Below, one piece after another: positions 1 to 9,233 of a stretch of 39,083 nucleotides of DNA. The translations under genes were made by a program, and so were the position numbers. The notes below the pieces were generated by a model, which searched no databases, was not told where the DNA came from, and saw only the letters and a list, made by a program, of their open reading frames with translations. Source of the stretch: Beroe ovata. Taxonomy: Eukaryota > Ctenophora > Nuda > Beroida > Beroidae. Positions within the stretch are counted from its first letter, which is position 1, and every line of letters begins with the position of its first letter. The stretch covers positions 1,008,441 through 1,047,523 of the forward strand of contig CAMPET010000002.1 in assembly GCA_946803715.1 (NCBI GenBank), in the 5' to 3' direction.

Positions 1-29
<29 letters not shown>
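1..29. repeat. (CA)n microsatellite
   Basis: Uninterrupted CA dinucleotide run at the window edge. The same type recurs at several places further right. No coding meaning. Confidence 0.97.
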
Positions 30-31
<2 letters not shown>

Positions 32-654
32 TCCGTTCAGAGACTGTCAACTCCTAATTTCACTTCTACTCAAGTACAGATTCCAAGACTTGAGAAGGAG
101 AAGAAGACACGTACATCTCTCGTCAAGGGCGCGAGCATTGGCCACATCACTTGGACCGATGCCAGTATTAAAACTGTCCATGACTTGCTCTGTATCCCTA
201 TACGAGCCTCTCGTGACATATAATCTCTACAATATTCTCTACAATATTCAAACAGGTACCACTCCTGACTACACCTAACACAGTCGAGACACTCCAATAA
301 ACCCCACTTTGCTGAGAGCCAGGAAAATGCCAAATTGTTGCCAGCTGGCAACTCGCCAGGGAATCCACAGTATAATACCACAAGAGGATGGAGTATGGTG
401 GATCACTATTGTAATATACCCTCACTATTATGAACAGCGAGCGTTATGATCACTACCATATTTGTTACATGGAACACGGCTCTCAACAACGCCAGATGTT
501 AGGTATTGTACAATATGTAAGAGTGATTAGACAATACCTACAAGAAGAGAGCTTATTATATCGTGAGAGCTTATTATAGACAAGGGGCAGCTGCTAGGAT
601 GTCAAGGGATACAAAGCGTAAGAAAAGAGAATGTTACGTGATTGTAATGGATGA

Positions 655-786
655 ATGGATCAGGCAACTCAACATAAAACCATTGATGATAGCGAGATTG
701 ATATGGATACTGTTATCAGCATCGAAACGATAATGGATGTTGTTGCAACTTCTGTTGGACTGCAGCAAACTGCACGCTATTTCCGG
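655..786 (+). CDS. Possible plus-strand first coding exon, unknown protein
   Basis: An ATG at 655 opens 44 codons that end exactly at a strong donor (CGG|GTGAGT, phase 0). The peptide is acidic and helical-looking (starts MDQATQHKTIDDSEIDMD) with no motif I recognise. No matching downstream plus-strand exon could be chosen with confidence, and the next 2 kb is used by a minus-strand gene. The opposite strand is also open across part of this stretch. This is a candidate only: it could be a real 5' exon of an overlapping gene or a chance frame beside a chance donor. Confidence 0.25.
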
Positions 787-1258
787 GTGAGTCTCAACAA
801 CTGCAACCCTGCCAGGGGCAGGATAGGGAGACAGAAAGAGAGTGAGAAAGAGAGCGCCTTGGACCGGCAAACCTTGTTTTCCGGCTTTGCAAGTATCGCA
901 TTATCCATATTCATACACAGCATCACCCCCCTGCAAATTCGATTTGCGTTTTAACACGATTAGGCCCCGCTCCATTTACCATGTAGACACAGGAACAGGG
1001 GCTGGATCATTACTTTAGCCATGCATCATGCCTTCTTCCACCATAATCCATATTTACAACCGGCAACATCAAGCTTTAGGGAGTAGGTTTGGTGGCCATG
1101 ATATTTTAAATAACACAATAACAAGAGGTGTGAGCAGCAACTTATCACTTGGCAAAAATTCAAAATAAATTCAATGCGGCTATAAATACATTTGGTACAT
1201 TTTTTCATAATATCATGAATCTCGCGGTATGAATCTCGGTGTTTTTGTTGGCACTTAC
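787..1258. other. Non-coding stretch, no feature recognised
   Basis: No convincing exon on either strand. A minus-strand open stretch at about 1026-1080 cannot be joined to the exon at 1259-1296 without an immediate stop (phase-1 G joined to CT TGA). It probably holds 3' sequence or an intron of the minus-strand gene. Confidence 0.4.
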
Positions 1259-1856
1259 CCAAGAGCACATCGAATCGTGAGGGAATTCTATATTCACTAG
1301 ACAATGAGACAAGCACAGTGACACACACACACAATCCATCCCCTAGTCAATACCAACATACCACATCAGGCCGTAGTTACTGTGGTAGAAGCTACACTGG
1401 TCAGACGGTATAATAACTATTTGTGTCGAAACTGGTCAAGCAGAAATTTTGTATAATCTAAATGACCAAAATCCCGTCAAGATACAGATTCATTGATCCT
1501 CCTGTATTCAGAATGTGGCCAGCTTGTTTCTGAGAAAAATCAATACATCACAATTCACCGTTACAAGCAAAGCTTCTGCTCAACGTGACCAAGTAATGGG
1601 TCTTGCACTTACAAAAGCGCATAATTACGTGTGTTGCGTTTTTTAACTTCTAATGCAGGGCAATATACGTAGAAACGTTGGATTGGAGTGGAAAATAAAC
1701 AAGACTCAAATCTGATCGTCACACGCTCTTTCAAGTTCAAACACATTTCCAAATACTCTGAATTTTGAATTCTGAACATCTTTGTACAAACTACAAACCA
1801 CCACCATTTTCTACAGTTCAAATCGGAAGCAAACATATCTTTGATTCTGAGGAACA
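1259..1856 (-). CDS. Two linked minus-strand exons, unknown protein (probably 3' part of the 2359-3023 gene)
   Basis: Exon 1856-1613 runs from an acceptor (AAAGCAG|TGTTCC) to a strong donor (TTTT|GTAAGT) in phase 2. The next exon, 1296-1259 (38 nt), starts at TGTCTAG|TGAATA and ends TTGG|GTAAGT. The phases match, and the joined frame gives about 93 residues including RKWWWFVVCTKMF and FYVYCPALEVKKRNTRN, then YRIPSRFDVLLG. I recognise no family. Codon content and two clean splice sites support it. Joining it to the exons at 2359-3023 needs one more exon, perhaps at about 1950-2053, where TTEYFPIFGQIFRNSERRNY is open after a CACCAG acceptor. That exon's donor is weak, so the link is inferred. 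Confidence 0.5.
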
Positions 1857-2358
1857 CTGCTTTGGGAGATGCAAAAACTCGGACAAATTAGCGCTATAAT
1901 TAGCGTAATTATGCTACTCTTTTCCAAACTTCCTGATACTACAGTAACCGAACTAGTGCTTTCCGTTATGTGTAAGTAGTTGCGTCGTTCAGAATTCCTA
2001 AAGATTTGGCCGAATATTGGAAAATATTCAGTAGTCTGGTGTAAGGTGTGAATGTAGGTCAAACTACTACGCTAATGACTTATACGCACAGGTAAGAAGT
2101 GAGTGAAAATCAAGCGTCAAGACAATGAGAAAGTTCTAGACAGGCAAACACGCTAATTAATCAACATGGGCGTTACAAATTACTAATTGCAGTGACATGA
2201 AGGGTCAAGACATGATGGAAATACGCCTACATAATATTCCGATTAATATAGGAAGAGCGCCATGAACACCGAATATGAGATTGAAGAGCGCAATAATGTA
2301 AAGATGTGAAATTATGATGAACAACAACTATGTACAGGAGAAGAAGGAGAATTCTTAC

Positions 2359-3023
2359 CGTGGCAGGTTGAGATGTCACTTCGACTGTGGGTGTCACTGG
2401 TGGCGTCTCCTCCACAGCTCCTGGTGTCAATTCGCCCGTCTTCAATAAAGCATAACTGTTTGTCGGCGTTATGCTGGTGTTGGTCGGAGTCATACAGTCC
2501 GCATCAGCAATAAAATCGTTTACTGCTGATACAGCAATCTCTGTTTGTATGTCTGTGTCACGTGATGTGACAAATGCATCATCGCACGTGACACAGTCAT
2601 TATCCGGTGGATCCCTAGCAACAGTTTCCATGGTTTGAATGTGATCAGTCAGGTTGGGGTGCTCAGGGGTAGGCTGGTTGTGGTGCAAGGAGGGGGGTTT
2701 CAACACGTCCTCCAAAATACGGACTCGTTTCAGAGGAGTGTCAACGTCGGGGGAGATATCGTCAGATCCTGGCTTTATCATCACTGAACTCGTGGAATCT
2801 GAAACAGGGTTGCTGTGGTGTAATGCATGGTGATTCATACATATCGTACCCTAAACTTTGCTAAACGTAACGGGAAATAAAGCAATACCAACCGCAAACC
2901 TTCGCACTCTATGAAACAAAGGTCTCCAATGACTGAGGCCGCTACCTTCTCGACACACATTTTAACAAACTTGAAACCCATGGCTAGCCAGTAAGCGTAG
3001 CCAGTCCGGGGCTTGTCGATCAT
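2359..3023 (-). CDS. 5' part of a minus-strand gene of unknown function (two exons)
   Basis: The start is an ATG at 3023, with an in-frame stop 17 codons upstream. Exon 1 is 3023-2900, ending GAAG|GTTTGC in phase 1. Exon 2 is 2798-2359, from TGTTTCAG|ATTCC to ACG|GTAAGA in phase 0. The roughly 188 residues begin with a hydrophobic/basic segment (YAYWLAMGFKFVKMCVEKVA) and continue as a polar, proline- and threonine-rich, probably disordered stretch with a basic LKRVRILEDVLK patch. The exon 1 donor is weak; a second GT lies 6 nt further on but breaks the frame. I recognise no family. The gene probably continues left through the exons at 1259-1856. Confidence 0.55.
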
Positions 3024-3900
3024 AATGTGGCAAGACGAGGTAGCGTCCGTTGAGGCGTGGAGAAGGTTTGTCTATCGGTTTTTCTATCGGTTTTTCGATT
3101 GTTTTTTCTTTTTGAAAACGGAGAAAACAAAACGAAAGGCGGAGTACAAATAGTGCTGATGTGCGTGTATCTTGCTGGGTATATAGAATTACAGGGATAG
3201 CTGTTATAGCTCAGAACAGTAGAGTGCTAGCTCGTCTGTCATCGGTAGTATTCCTGCATACCACAGACAGGATTGTGCGGGTGTGCGCCGCATGATAATT
3301 TGGATATTTCGACATGCAGGGATATCTCATCCCATCATTTGCCGATATTCGATAATAGCATTATTTGTTTGGTAACGCAGAAATATTTGCTGTCTTATAA
3401 TGAACACATTTTCAATGCTCATATATAAAGTAACTGTACCATAGAGCTGTGCTCTCTATCACGTGACTACAAATTACTATATCTGTCAACAGGAATGAGA
3501 AGCACAGCGCTACACAACGGATGCTCCATTGGTGAGAATATGTCACGAGATAATTATCAATGAGGTAGTGATAATATCACCAGATATTATGTGCTAAATA
3601 TGTTTGTTTCTCATAGCACCAAGACAGTTGGTAGGGAGTCAGAACTTTCTAGCAACTCACCACCGCTGCAAGTCTGTGCTCAAGCTTCCTTCCAAAATAT
3701 TCAACTGTTTCGGAAGTCCGTGAGTAGGACGTATTCTCTGATTCGTCTTTTATTGATATTCGTAGGAAATCTCAAAAAGGAAAAGAGCATTCTACTCGGT
3801 GCGGATATGCCAAGCCATTTTGCAACAAGATACAACGGGGATGAGTTCCCGACTCATTCAGATACACCAAGAATGTTGAGCCTCTTCCACACCTTGATTT
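3024..3900. other. AT-rich intergenic region upstream of the minus-strand gene
   Basis: This presumably carries the promoter of the 3023 start. It includes two direct copies of TCTATCGGTTTTT followed by a T-rich tract (3071-3115). An open stretch at 3591-3929 has no splice or homology support and is taken as chance. Confidence 0.35.
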
Positions 3901-3976
3901 TTATCCAACGCGATATAACATATGGATGATCTTGGCGCATGGCGCGGCAAAAACATGCGTATGCGCGCGTTCTGGC

Positions 3977-4070
3977 TATCGATGATATTGGATATACACC
4001 GGTAGACCCTATCGAGAATTTCGCGCGCGCTAGCTTCATGCGGCTTGCAACACTGGTCTGGCATCGCTCC
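3977..4070. repeat. Dispersed repeat, copy 1
   Basis: Shares the core TAGACCCT(A/G)TCGAGAATTTCG and a following GCGGCTTGCA...GGTCTGGCATCGC block with 5139-5218; 4815-4870 carries a shorter version. It lies just outside the telomere-like foldback element. Type unknown; probably a degenerate transposable element. Confidence 0.7.
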
Positions 4071-4137
4071 ACAGTCGCGAGTTAAAAGAGTTTTCCCTAT
4101 CGTCGGCGCAGCTGCAGTACAATAATTATTCGCAGCT

Positions 4138-4411
4138 GCTATTCTGCCTCGTTTGAATCCGCGCACGACGGTACTTGCGACGCGCCTGCCAGCTTTTATG
4201 CTAACCTAACTTTAACCCTAACCTTAACGGTTAGGGTTAGGGTTAAGGTTAGAGTTAGGGTTAGGGTTAGGGTTAGGGTTAGGGTTAGGGTACTAGGGTT
4301 AGGAGTAGGTTAGGGTTAGGTTAGGGTTAGGGTTAGGCAGGTTAGCATAAAAGCTGGCAGGCGCGTACTCGCAAGTACCGTCGTGCGCGGATTCAAACGA
4401 GGCAGAATAGC
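4138..4411. mobile_element. Foldback element with telomere-like TTAGGG core
   Basis: The left arm 4138-4207 and right arm 4339-4411 are inverted copies about 70 nt long, near perfect apart from a 3-nt insertion in the right arm. Between them lies a core of about 130 nt: a short CCCTAA-sense stretch (ACTTTAACCCTAACC) turns at about 4229 into TTAGGG-sense repeats, perfect in part and degenerate elsewhere. The order is CCCTAA then TTAGGG, the reverse of a chromosome-end fusion, so this is not a simple fusion scar. No coding capacity and no clear target duplication were found. It looks like a non-autonomous foldback or MITE-like element that captured or expanded telomere-like DNA. Confidence 0.75.
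4208..4338. repeat. Interstitial telomere-like (TTAGGG)n array
   Basis: Roughly 17-20 units of TTAGGG or one-base variants (TTAAGG, TTAGAG, TAGGAG), mostly on the plus strand after a short inverted start. It lies wholly inside the inverted-repeat arms of the foldback element. Confidence 0.92.
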
Positions 4412-4592
4412 ACGAGCCATTATTATTTTACGCGTTAATTGGCATGGTGCCATGCCAGATGTTACGGTGGCGGTGCACCGCACAATGCAGTACGCGACGT
4501 TCGCGTTGCGCGCCCCTGTTCTACTCAGTGAACTGAAAAGTCGTAGAAAGGACCACGGAGACGCGCAGCGCGCGGAGTATGTGGGTCACGCA

Positions 4593-4704
4593 TTGTAGGA
4601 TTTTACCCTACCGTCGGTGCGCGCGATTTTCAATCCGCCCCGACAAATTTTATCCCTTGCCAGGGATAAAATCCCGCCAGCAAGGGTAGGGTGAAATCCT
4701 ACAA
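4593..4704. mobile_element. 112-bp MITE with terminal inverted repeats and 9-bp target duplication
   Basis: The ends are 20-nt inverted repeats: TTGTAGGATTTTACCCTACC on the left, and the right end reads the same on the minus strand with one mismatch. Direct repeats of GGTCACGCA flank it at 4584-4592 and 4705-4713. Inside is a second hairpin, ATTTTATCCCT-TGCC-AGGGATAAAAT. There is no coding capacity. A 9-bp duplication fits Mutator-like (MULE) elements best; hAT elements make 8 bp. Intact ends and an exact duplication suggest a fairly recent insertion. Confidence 0.88.
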
Positions 4705-4814
4705 GGTCACGCAGCGCAAAAACAGATGTTATATTTGTTCACCGTTTCTAGCATCCATTGCAAAAAATTTTCGCGCCACGCGATTGATAATACATGTATA
4801 TTGATTCATTTTTT

Positions 4815-4870
4815 GTCGATTGATGATAGACCCTGTCGAGAATTTCGTTTCGCGCATCGCCCGACAATTC
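4815..4870. repeat. Dispersed repeat, copy 2 (short)
   Basis: Contains TGATAGACCCTGTCGAGAAT and CGCATCGCCCGACAA, matching the 5139-5218 copy but lacking the middle GCGGCTTGCA block. Confidence 0.65.
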
Positions 4871-5138
4871 ATTTTAAAAAATATGCACGCCTTACCTATC
4901 TGTCATGACAGATATTAATTTATGATTATGAAAGATATCCTGAATTGAATTATATTTTTACAGCACAATATCAATAAAACATATTTTGTTCTATAAAAAG
5001 ACGCCTCTATGTTGTGCTGAGGGAGAGCACTTAGTCAATCTTTTAGACTGTTAACAATGCCACTGTAAATTCTGTTAATTTTGATCCCTTGAATTATGCA
5101 ACATTACACAAATGTGGTATTGTCATGAATGCTGTTTT

Positions 5139-5218
5139 GTTGATCGATGATAGACCCTGTCCAGAATTTCGTTTCGCTTCGCGGCTTGCATCAGCGGTCT
5201 GGCATCGCCCGACAAATG
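5139..5218. repeat. Dispersed repeat, copy 3
   Basis: TGATAGACCCTGTCCAGAAT followed by TCGCGGCTTGCATCAGCGGT and CTGGCATCGCCCGACAAATG. Same family as 3977-4070 and 4815-4870. Confidence 0.7.
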
Positions 5219-5426
5219 CTGTTCAGACTACAATGGGGGTATTAAATTTGACAATTAAATTAATGTTTGAATTATGATACTAGCTATGGCGGCATGACAA
5301 TCATGAATTGAAGGTGATAGTGTGTTGTATGGTTGATATCAGATCATACTGTGGGTTGACAAAAGCACTTAATTACATGTGGTTCGTTGTGAGAAGAGTG
5401 AATAATACAAGTCTCCATCCCCATAG

Positions 5427-7326
5427 ATGCAGGATAGTTTGCACTTGATCAAATCAGAACAGCTGGAAAGCATTCTAGCAAGCCCATTGATTGACTCAAA
5501 TTGTGCCAAAGCTAGAAGATGCATAGCAGTGTATCAAGTTTTGTTGAAGTTTACAATGCTGAATTTGAATGTTGAAGACAAGAATTTGCTTGTGACTGAT
5601 AACATGAATTCAGCAATACTATCATCAGTTCTTTCAAATGTTGCAGATCCAAATTTGAATGCTGCAGTGATTGAGTTTGTTGTAAGGAATGAGAAATTGG
5701 TGAGTACAGAATATGAGATATATTCCTGTGCTGATGTTTTAGACAAAATGGAAAAAAATGTAATGATATCAGAAAGAGCTTCTAAAATGATAATACGGAT
5801 ACATACAAAACACGGGAGCATTTTGGTACCCATAAATCCAGGTCCAAAGTTTAAAGGAACAAATGAAAAGAAGAAACGGAACTTTGAATCTCGCTTGGCA
5901 AGATATAATTTGTTTATCAGTGCATGTAAGACTTTGTTGACCAATGAATGTTCAGATCATCGACTGAATGAGAAGCAAAACGACTCAGAAATAATCAAGT
6001 GGGAAGAATTTTTTCCAACAAATATCAAGAAAACAATAAAATACCCAGACTTTTTCACATCTAGAAGGGGATTCTTTTATTCAAATGAGAGAAAAGATAT
6101 TTCTACCAAGAAGAGAGTCAAGACTTCAGACCAAAATCAATTACCCCTCAAGAAAAATATAGAAAGTAAGGTAGAAAGTAGTTCAGCAAAAAAGGACCAA
6201 AATACAAAATGTATTTCTGCAGCAGATGTTGTGGAAATGGTCAAGGCTGTTGTTGATGATCAGAGTACATTAAAAATAGAATCATCTAGCTCACTTATAA
6301 AGTCTGCTGATTTGAAAGATAACAAATGTAAGGAGGGTATTCTTAAAAGCAGTGAACCACCGACACTTACTCAACTTCAGTGTCCTGTTTCCAAGAGGAA
6401 AAAGAGCCTCAGTCACCAAGAACATGATTCATCTCAGCATCCCAAAGAACCATTACAGCTTCGAATGAATATGTCCAGTGCACAATCTCCGAGACATGAA
6501 GTGGCTTTAGTTGAAGGCAATCATTATGTATGTTGGTTCGATTCTCAGAGCTTGGACAGCCAATTCTGTTACCTCAAGGTGATTTATGTATATCATTGCA
6601 CATTGCACGTAATTCTGGTTGATATTTCTTTCCATTAATTTAAGTTTTAACTGTTCCAGTTAGACAACTGACAAGGAAATAATGTTTCGATGACCGTTTC
6701 AGTTAGACAAAAATCCGGATAACTCCCCTGATTCCCAACACATTCCATACAAGCAAAGAAATTCCCATTCAAATGTAATCAGAATTCCTTTTGAAACCAG
6801 TTCAGTCGACTTCATCAAGCGTAACATCGACTTCATCAATGTTATGAAAGGAACTAATGTTAGGAACATCCTACCTCCACCAACCAACCTTCTACCTCCC
6901 TGGAACCCAAATTATGAAAATCTTTTCATAATGGAGGCTGGCAAGGTGTGTTATGTCTCCATAATATGTCATTGTTTGTGCTGCAAATCACGTTTATACT
7001 CCCATGTCTAGTTGCAGAGTTATCTTCTTATGATTGATATTATCATGGTTTACATTTTGGGAGTGTGTGGGCCGTGGGGTTTACCTTGCGGGTGTTAACC
7101 TCACGGTGAAGAAGGCCCAACTGATAAAAGAAGAATAAAAGAAGGTGAAGAATAAAAGAAAAACTACCGTAGTAATAATTCATTCTAAATTTACTTATTT
7201 CAGAGCGTCCCAATCCCTAGTACTGGTGGTCAAATGTTAACACGAGTTGAGATATGGAAATATGCATACCGATCAACGCACAGTTGCATGTTTCACATCA
7301 GAACTCCTTCACCCATGCAGGACTGA
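5427..7326 (+). CDS. Gene A: unknown nuclear-like protein, paralogue of gene C (505 aa, 3 exons)
   Basis: Exons 5427-6578, 6703-6945 and 7204-7326 (TGA), all joined in phase 0 with GT-AG sites. The start at 5427 directly follows an in-frame TAG, and CCCCATAG just before the ATG also looks like a splice acceptor, so the mRNA may have an upstream leader. Residues 1-180 look globular and helical, and about 200-370 are a lysine/serine-rich linker. From about residue 365 there is a compact domain starting NHYVCWFDSQSLDSQFCYLK. This C-terminal domain matches gene C in order, exon borders and motifs: CWFDSQ with VWLDDSD, IRIPFETSSVDF with VRVNISEMF, VPIPS with FPIPS. I do not recognise the family. 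The acceptor of intron 1 is duplicated; using the upstream copy gives a stop after three codons. Confidence 0.75.
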
Positions 7327-7525
7327 TTTTCCACTTCTTCTGTTTGAATGCTTACTGTATACCTACCTCAACTTTTTACAATTTTTTGGTCACTTAAAGA
7401 TGTTTTAGAATGCAATTTTTGATTTGTGTCAATAGCTGGTATGATTTCCCAATATTACTCCGAAGCTATCTCCCTTAGCCCGAGACAGCCTGTCACTCCC
7501 GTGATCTCAATTTCTCAGTCAAAGG

Positions 7526-8958
7526 ATGGCTCGTTCAGAAGCACAGGAATATCAGCTGAACTCTCCCCCTACAGATGGGATATCCAACGTCACATTCGGT
7601 CCAAACAACTTCCTCCTCGTGTCGTCATGGGATTCGGTGTGTAAAAGCAGCAATTTTTCCCAGGAAAATAGATCCCAGTTACTTTAAAAACAAAAGCCAT
7701 TAGGTCATGATCAATATCATTGCATGATCATTTACTGGGGAGGTCAATTTGATTATTAGTTTTTACAGCTGCTAAGTTGTGGCGAGGGCTCTATTGTATA
7801 ACTCCCCCTTTTCCCCACCAGAGCACACGTCTCTACGACACCGTAAACAACCAGATGCGGGCTAAGTTCGATCACCAGGACGCAGTGCTAGATTGCTCCT
7901 TCATCACAGCAACCACCGCCATCGCTGGGGGGCTGGATGGTCAGCTGAAGATGTTCGATTTCAACACGCACTCTGATCGTGTCATTGGATATCACCAAGA
8001 TGCGATCAAGTGTGTTGAGTGGAATAGTGAAGTGAATTTAGCTGTTACTGGTTAGTTCTTCTCGACCAAATGTTATAAAATTGTACAGAAAGTAGTTGCT
8101 ATAGCAAGTGATCACGGGGTTTTCTGGGGGCTATAATTGGTTTTATTCTTCTCCAGGTAGTTGGGATAAGTTAGTGAAGCTGTGGGATCCGAGAGCAAGA
8201 GACTGCATACACTCCAGCGAGCACCCAGACAGAATCTACACAATGGGTAAAACTGTAAGGTGTCATTAAAGACCCAATTGATTTCTGGACCCGCGCCAAG
8301 GCGCGCATAACTTGTCCGTTTTCACTTTTTCCTCCCCCCCGTCTATATTTTGTTGCCCACGCCCTCTTTTTTCTCCCAATTCCTGACCCTGACCCATCAC
8401 CCAGGCATGGTTGACGAGGTGATGGTGGTAGGTACGGGAGGTCGCCGGGTCCTTATCTGGGACATCAGGAACATGAAGTTCGACGCCCAGCGCCGAGAGA
8501 GCGCCCTCAAGTTCATGACAAGGTGTATCCGGTGTTTCCCCAACAAGAAGGGCTATGTCCTATCGTCGTGTGAGGGTCGTGTAGCGGTTGAGTATCTGGA
8601 TTCCAGCCCTGAGGCTCAGAAGAAGAAATATGCCTTCAAATGCCACCGTATAAAGGAAGATGGCATGGAAACGATATATCCGGTCAATGCCATATCGTTC
8701 CACAAGCGATACAACACGTTTGCTACTGGTGGCTGTGACGGGTTTGTTAACATTTGGGACAGTGAGAACAAGAAACGATTATGTCAACTACACCGGCTAC
8801 CCACGTCCATAGCCTCGCTCAGTTTCAATGATGATGGGAGTTTGCTTGCCATCGCCTCCTCCTACACGTTTGAGTTGGGGGACAAGGAGCATCCCCCAGA
8901 CCAGATCTATATTCGACAAGTTAGCGATCCTGAAACAAGACCTAAAACTGCGGTCTGA
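7526..8958 (+). CDS. BUB3: BUB3, mitotic spindle-checkpoint WD40 protein (327 aa, 4 exons)
   Basis: Exons 7526-7636, 7822-8050, 8157-8246 and 8405-8958 join in phases 0, 1 and 1 to give 327 residues; human BUB3 has 328. The protein is colinear with BUB3 throughout: [101 protein letters not shown] and the C-terminal IYIRQV. It folds as a seven-bladed beta-propeller that binds GLEBS motifs in BUB1 and BUBR1, recruits them to kinetochores, and restrains the APC/C until chromosomes attach. The start is the first ATG, just after TTTCTCAG. The gene starts 200 bp after gene A and ends 276 bp before gene C. No damaging change was seen. Confidence 0.96.
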
Positions 8959-9100
8959 CAGAAATAATGAGATGTTCGACTGTCAACTGTTATGTTACGG
9001 ATCTGACAATTTTACTGAATTATTGCGAATTATCATTCCTCCAGTTATTGTTTTTGGGCTTTTTAAGCGACCATATCTTTATCCTCTTCTAAACGAAATT

Positions 9101-9106
9101 AATAAA
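9101..9106 (+). terminator. Likely BUB3 polyadenylation signal AATAAA
   Basis: A canonical AATAAA 143 nt after the BUB3 stop, about 125 nt before the first acceptor-like site of gene C. Confidence 0.6.
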
Positions 9107-9233
9107 TGAACACTAAACAGTGATCATGTTCTTCATTTATAATTGTGTATCGAAATTTGATGAATTCGAGGCATACTCAGTAAAGCCGATGAATATCACA
9201 TTAACATTAACCTATCAATTCTCTCTATAGGGA

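Noticed and set aside
3197-3265. tRNA-like A-box (TAGCTCAGAACAGTAGAG) and weak B-box, possible tRNA or tRNA-derived SINE
   Set aside because: No acceptor-stem or anticodon-stem pairing could be drawn, and the B-box match (GGTAGTATTCC) is poor.
3591-3929. 112-codon plus-strand frame
   Set aside because: No splice sites, motif or composition support; it runs into the dispersed-repeat island.
4208-4338. Chromosome-end fusion scar
   Set aside because: The order is CCCTAA then TTAGGG, opposite to a head-to-head telomere fusion, and it is framed by inverted arms.
7426-7644. 72-codon frame overlapping BUB3 exon 1
   Set aside because: BUB3 is read in a different frame from the ATG at 7526 with full homology; this one is a shadow.
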